Shown here one piece after another: positions 6,888-7,814 of a stretch of 7,814 nt of DNA; position 1 is the stretch's first letter, and each line of letters starts with the position of its first letter. Below the pieces are notes generated by a model. The model had not been told where the DNA came from. It ran no database searches and saw only the letters and a list, made by a program, of their open reading frames with translations. The position numbers and the translations under genes are program-made. The DNA comes from Oscillospiraceae bacterium (GTDB lineage Bacteria > Bacillota > Clostridia > Oscillospirales > UBA929). The stretch covers positions 1-7,814 of the forward strand of contig JAISVO010000054.1 of NCBI GenBank assembly GCA_031271525.1, in the 5' to 3' direction.

Positions 6888-7006
6888 GGAAGGCGGTATG
6901 GAGGGGTATTGTGTCTTTTCCACGGGTTGTGCCGCCACCAACTTTGGCTCCGTCAGACGCATAAAAAAACAATATCGCATTCAGTCGCGGCAGCTAGTAA
7001 ATGTAG

Positions 7007-7048
7007 CAGAGTCCCTGTTATGCGAAGCTTCACATAACAGGGACTCTG
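7007..7048 (-). terminator. Long near-perfect palindrome, probable rpoC terminator
   Basis: Arms 7007-7022 and 7033-7048 are perfect 16-bp inverted repeats, and the centre GAAGCTTC (7024-7031) is itself palindromic. Only one pair in the 42-base palindrome mismatches (7023 C, 7032 A). It starts 8 bases beyond the rpoC stop, where a terminator is expected. The sequence after the stem on the minus strand (CTACATTTACTAG) is only partly T-rich; a clean T7 run comes later (6969-6963). The hairpin could also protect the 3' end of the mRNA. Confidence 0.65.
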
Positions 7049-7055
7049 TGATTTC

Positions 7056-7814
7056 CTAATAGTCGTAGTCCTCAAACCGGTCGGCTTCGTAGACCTGCGG
7101 GGTGCGGACGAGGTCGTAGTCGGCGTACATCTCCATCCCGCTTCCGGCAGGGATCAGTTTGCCGATGATCACGTTTTCCTTCAGGCCGATCAGGCGGTCA
7201 ACCTTGCCCCGCATGGCGGCTTCGGTCAGGACCCTAGTCGTCTCTTGGAAGGAGGCCGCCGACAGGAAGCTCTCGGTGGCAAGGGACGCCTTGGTGATCC
7301 CCAAAAGCAGGGGAGCGAAGGTTGCGACCTGCAAATCCACCTCGCCTGCGTCGATTCGCTCCCTGATGGCGTCGTTGCGCCGGAGGATCTCGTTGGTGTC
7401 CACCGTCGCGCCGATCAGCAACCCAGTGTCCCCGGCGTCTTCAATCCGTGCCTTCCGCATCATCTGCCGGGCGATGACCTCGATATGCTTATCGTTGATG
7501 TCAACGCCCTGCTGGCGGTAGACATGCTGTACCTCTTGGATCAGGTAGTCGTGGACGGCGCTCTCGCCGCGCACCGCGAGGATGTCGTGCGGGTTCAGCG
7601 CGCCCTCGGTCAATTCCTCGCCCTTCCGCACCGTCTGCCCCGGCTTGACTTTGAGGGTGTAGGACGCCGGTATCTGGTAGGTACGGCTCTCCAGCGTGGC
7701 GTCATTTTTGACCGTCACCATCCGGAGAGCGCCCTTGCGCGCCTCCTCAATGCTGATGACGCCGGTGATCTCGCTCAGGGTCGCGGCCCGCTTGGGCTTC
7801 CGCGCCTCAAACAG
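7056..7814 (-). CDS. rpoC: RNA polymerase beta' subunit, C-terminal part (cut by window edge)
   Basis: The frame is open from the window edge (7814) to a TAG at 7056-7058 and gives the last 252 residues of RpoC; the ATG at 7721 is internal, not the start. Family hallmarks are LFEARKPK at the visible N-side, then PHDILAVRG, QGVDINDKHIEVIARQM, LLGITKASLATESFLSAASF, TTRVLTEAAMRGKVD and GLKENVIIGKLIPAGSGM. These lie beyond the trigger loop, and the last holds the conserved end of the subunit near the omega contact. The protein ends in an acidic, Tyr-rich tail (FEDYDY). Core transcription enzyme; intact as far as seen. A large palindrome follows at once, so the ABC genes downstream are probably not co-transcribed with it. 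Confidence 0.97.
   Translation of the reverse strand: MFEARKPKRAATLSEITGVISIEEARKGALRMVTVKNDATLESRTYQIPASYTLKVKPGQTVRKGEELTEGALNPHDILAVRGESAVHDYLIQEVQHVYRQQGVDINDKHIEVIARQMMRKARIEDAGDTGLLIGATVDTNEILRRNDAIRERIDAGEVDLQVATFAPLLLGITKASLATESFLSAASFQETTRVLTEAAMRGKVDRLIGLKENVIIGKLIPAGSGMEMYADYDLVRTPQVYEADRFEDYDY

Noticed and set aside
6789..6980. 64-residue N-terminal extension of the ABC ATPase
   Set aside because: It does not resemble the family, spans the candidate promoter and palindrome, and lacks a ribosome site, while the ATG at 6788 has a good one.
7056..7721. Independent 221-residue gene starting at ATG 7721
   Set aside because: The same frame continues to the window edge with the RpoC sequence LFEARKPK, so the ATG is internal to rpoC.

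Overview
The window looks like chromosomal DNA from a GC-rich member of the Clostridia (Bacillota), probably a gut-type anaerobe. The evidence is a secreted protein with a dockerin-like calcium loop, purine-rich Shine-Dalgarno sites, an ABC ATPase with paired FtsX-type permeases, and an RpoC end without extra insertions. The taxonomic call is an inference; no rRNA gene is present to test it.

Layout. Positions 1-402 hold no gene I can name. An edge-open frame (2-190) might be the tail of a gene starting outside the window. A near-consensus sigma-70 promoter (403-431) then drives a plus-strand gene (495-2336) for an exported 613-residue protein. It has a signal peptide, a beta-sandwich module, one dockerin-like loop and two related transglutaminase-like modules; only the second keeps the Cys-His-Asp triad. 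The rest of the window is on the minus strand and converges on this gene with a 44-bp gap. Read 5' to 3' on that strand it carries the 3' end of rpoC (7814-7056), a long palindrome that probably ends the rpoC transcript, a regulatory-looking spacer, and a three-gene operon: ABC ATPase (6788-6105), FtsX permease 1 (6108-4243) and FtsX permease 2 (4246-2381).

How the parts work together. The three ABC genes are joined by two ATGA stop/start overlaps and should form one MacB/Lol/Bce-like (type VII) transporter: an ATPase dimer on two similar but non-identical 621-residue permeases, each with a large extracytoplasmic domain. The family moves or senses peptides, lipids or lipoproteins by mechanotransmission; the substrate cannot be read here, and no sensor kinase or regulator lies in the window. 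The spacer before the operon holds helically phased GTGAC repeats over a weak -35 and a perfect 10-bp inverted repeat, suggesting control by a DNA-binding regulator. The exported protein is transcribed separately, but a related TGACA/TGTCA palindrome overlaps its -35, so shared control is possible though unproven.

Most notable: the duplicated transglutaminase-like domain with a degenerate first copy, the phased repeats before the ABC operon, and the 42-nt near-perfect palindrome after rpoC. I see no CRISPR array, tRNA, rRNA, insertion sequence or phage gene.
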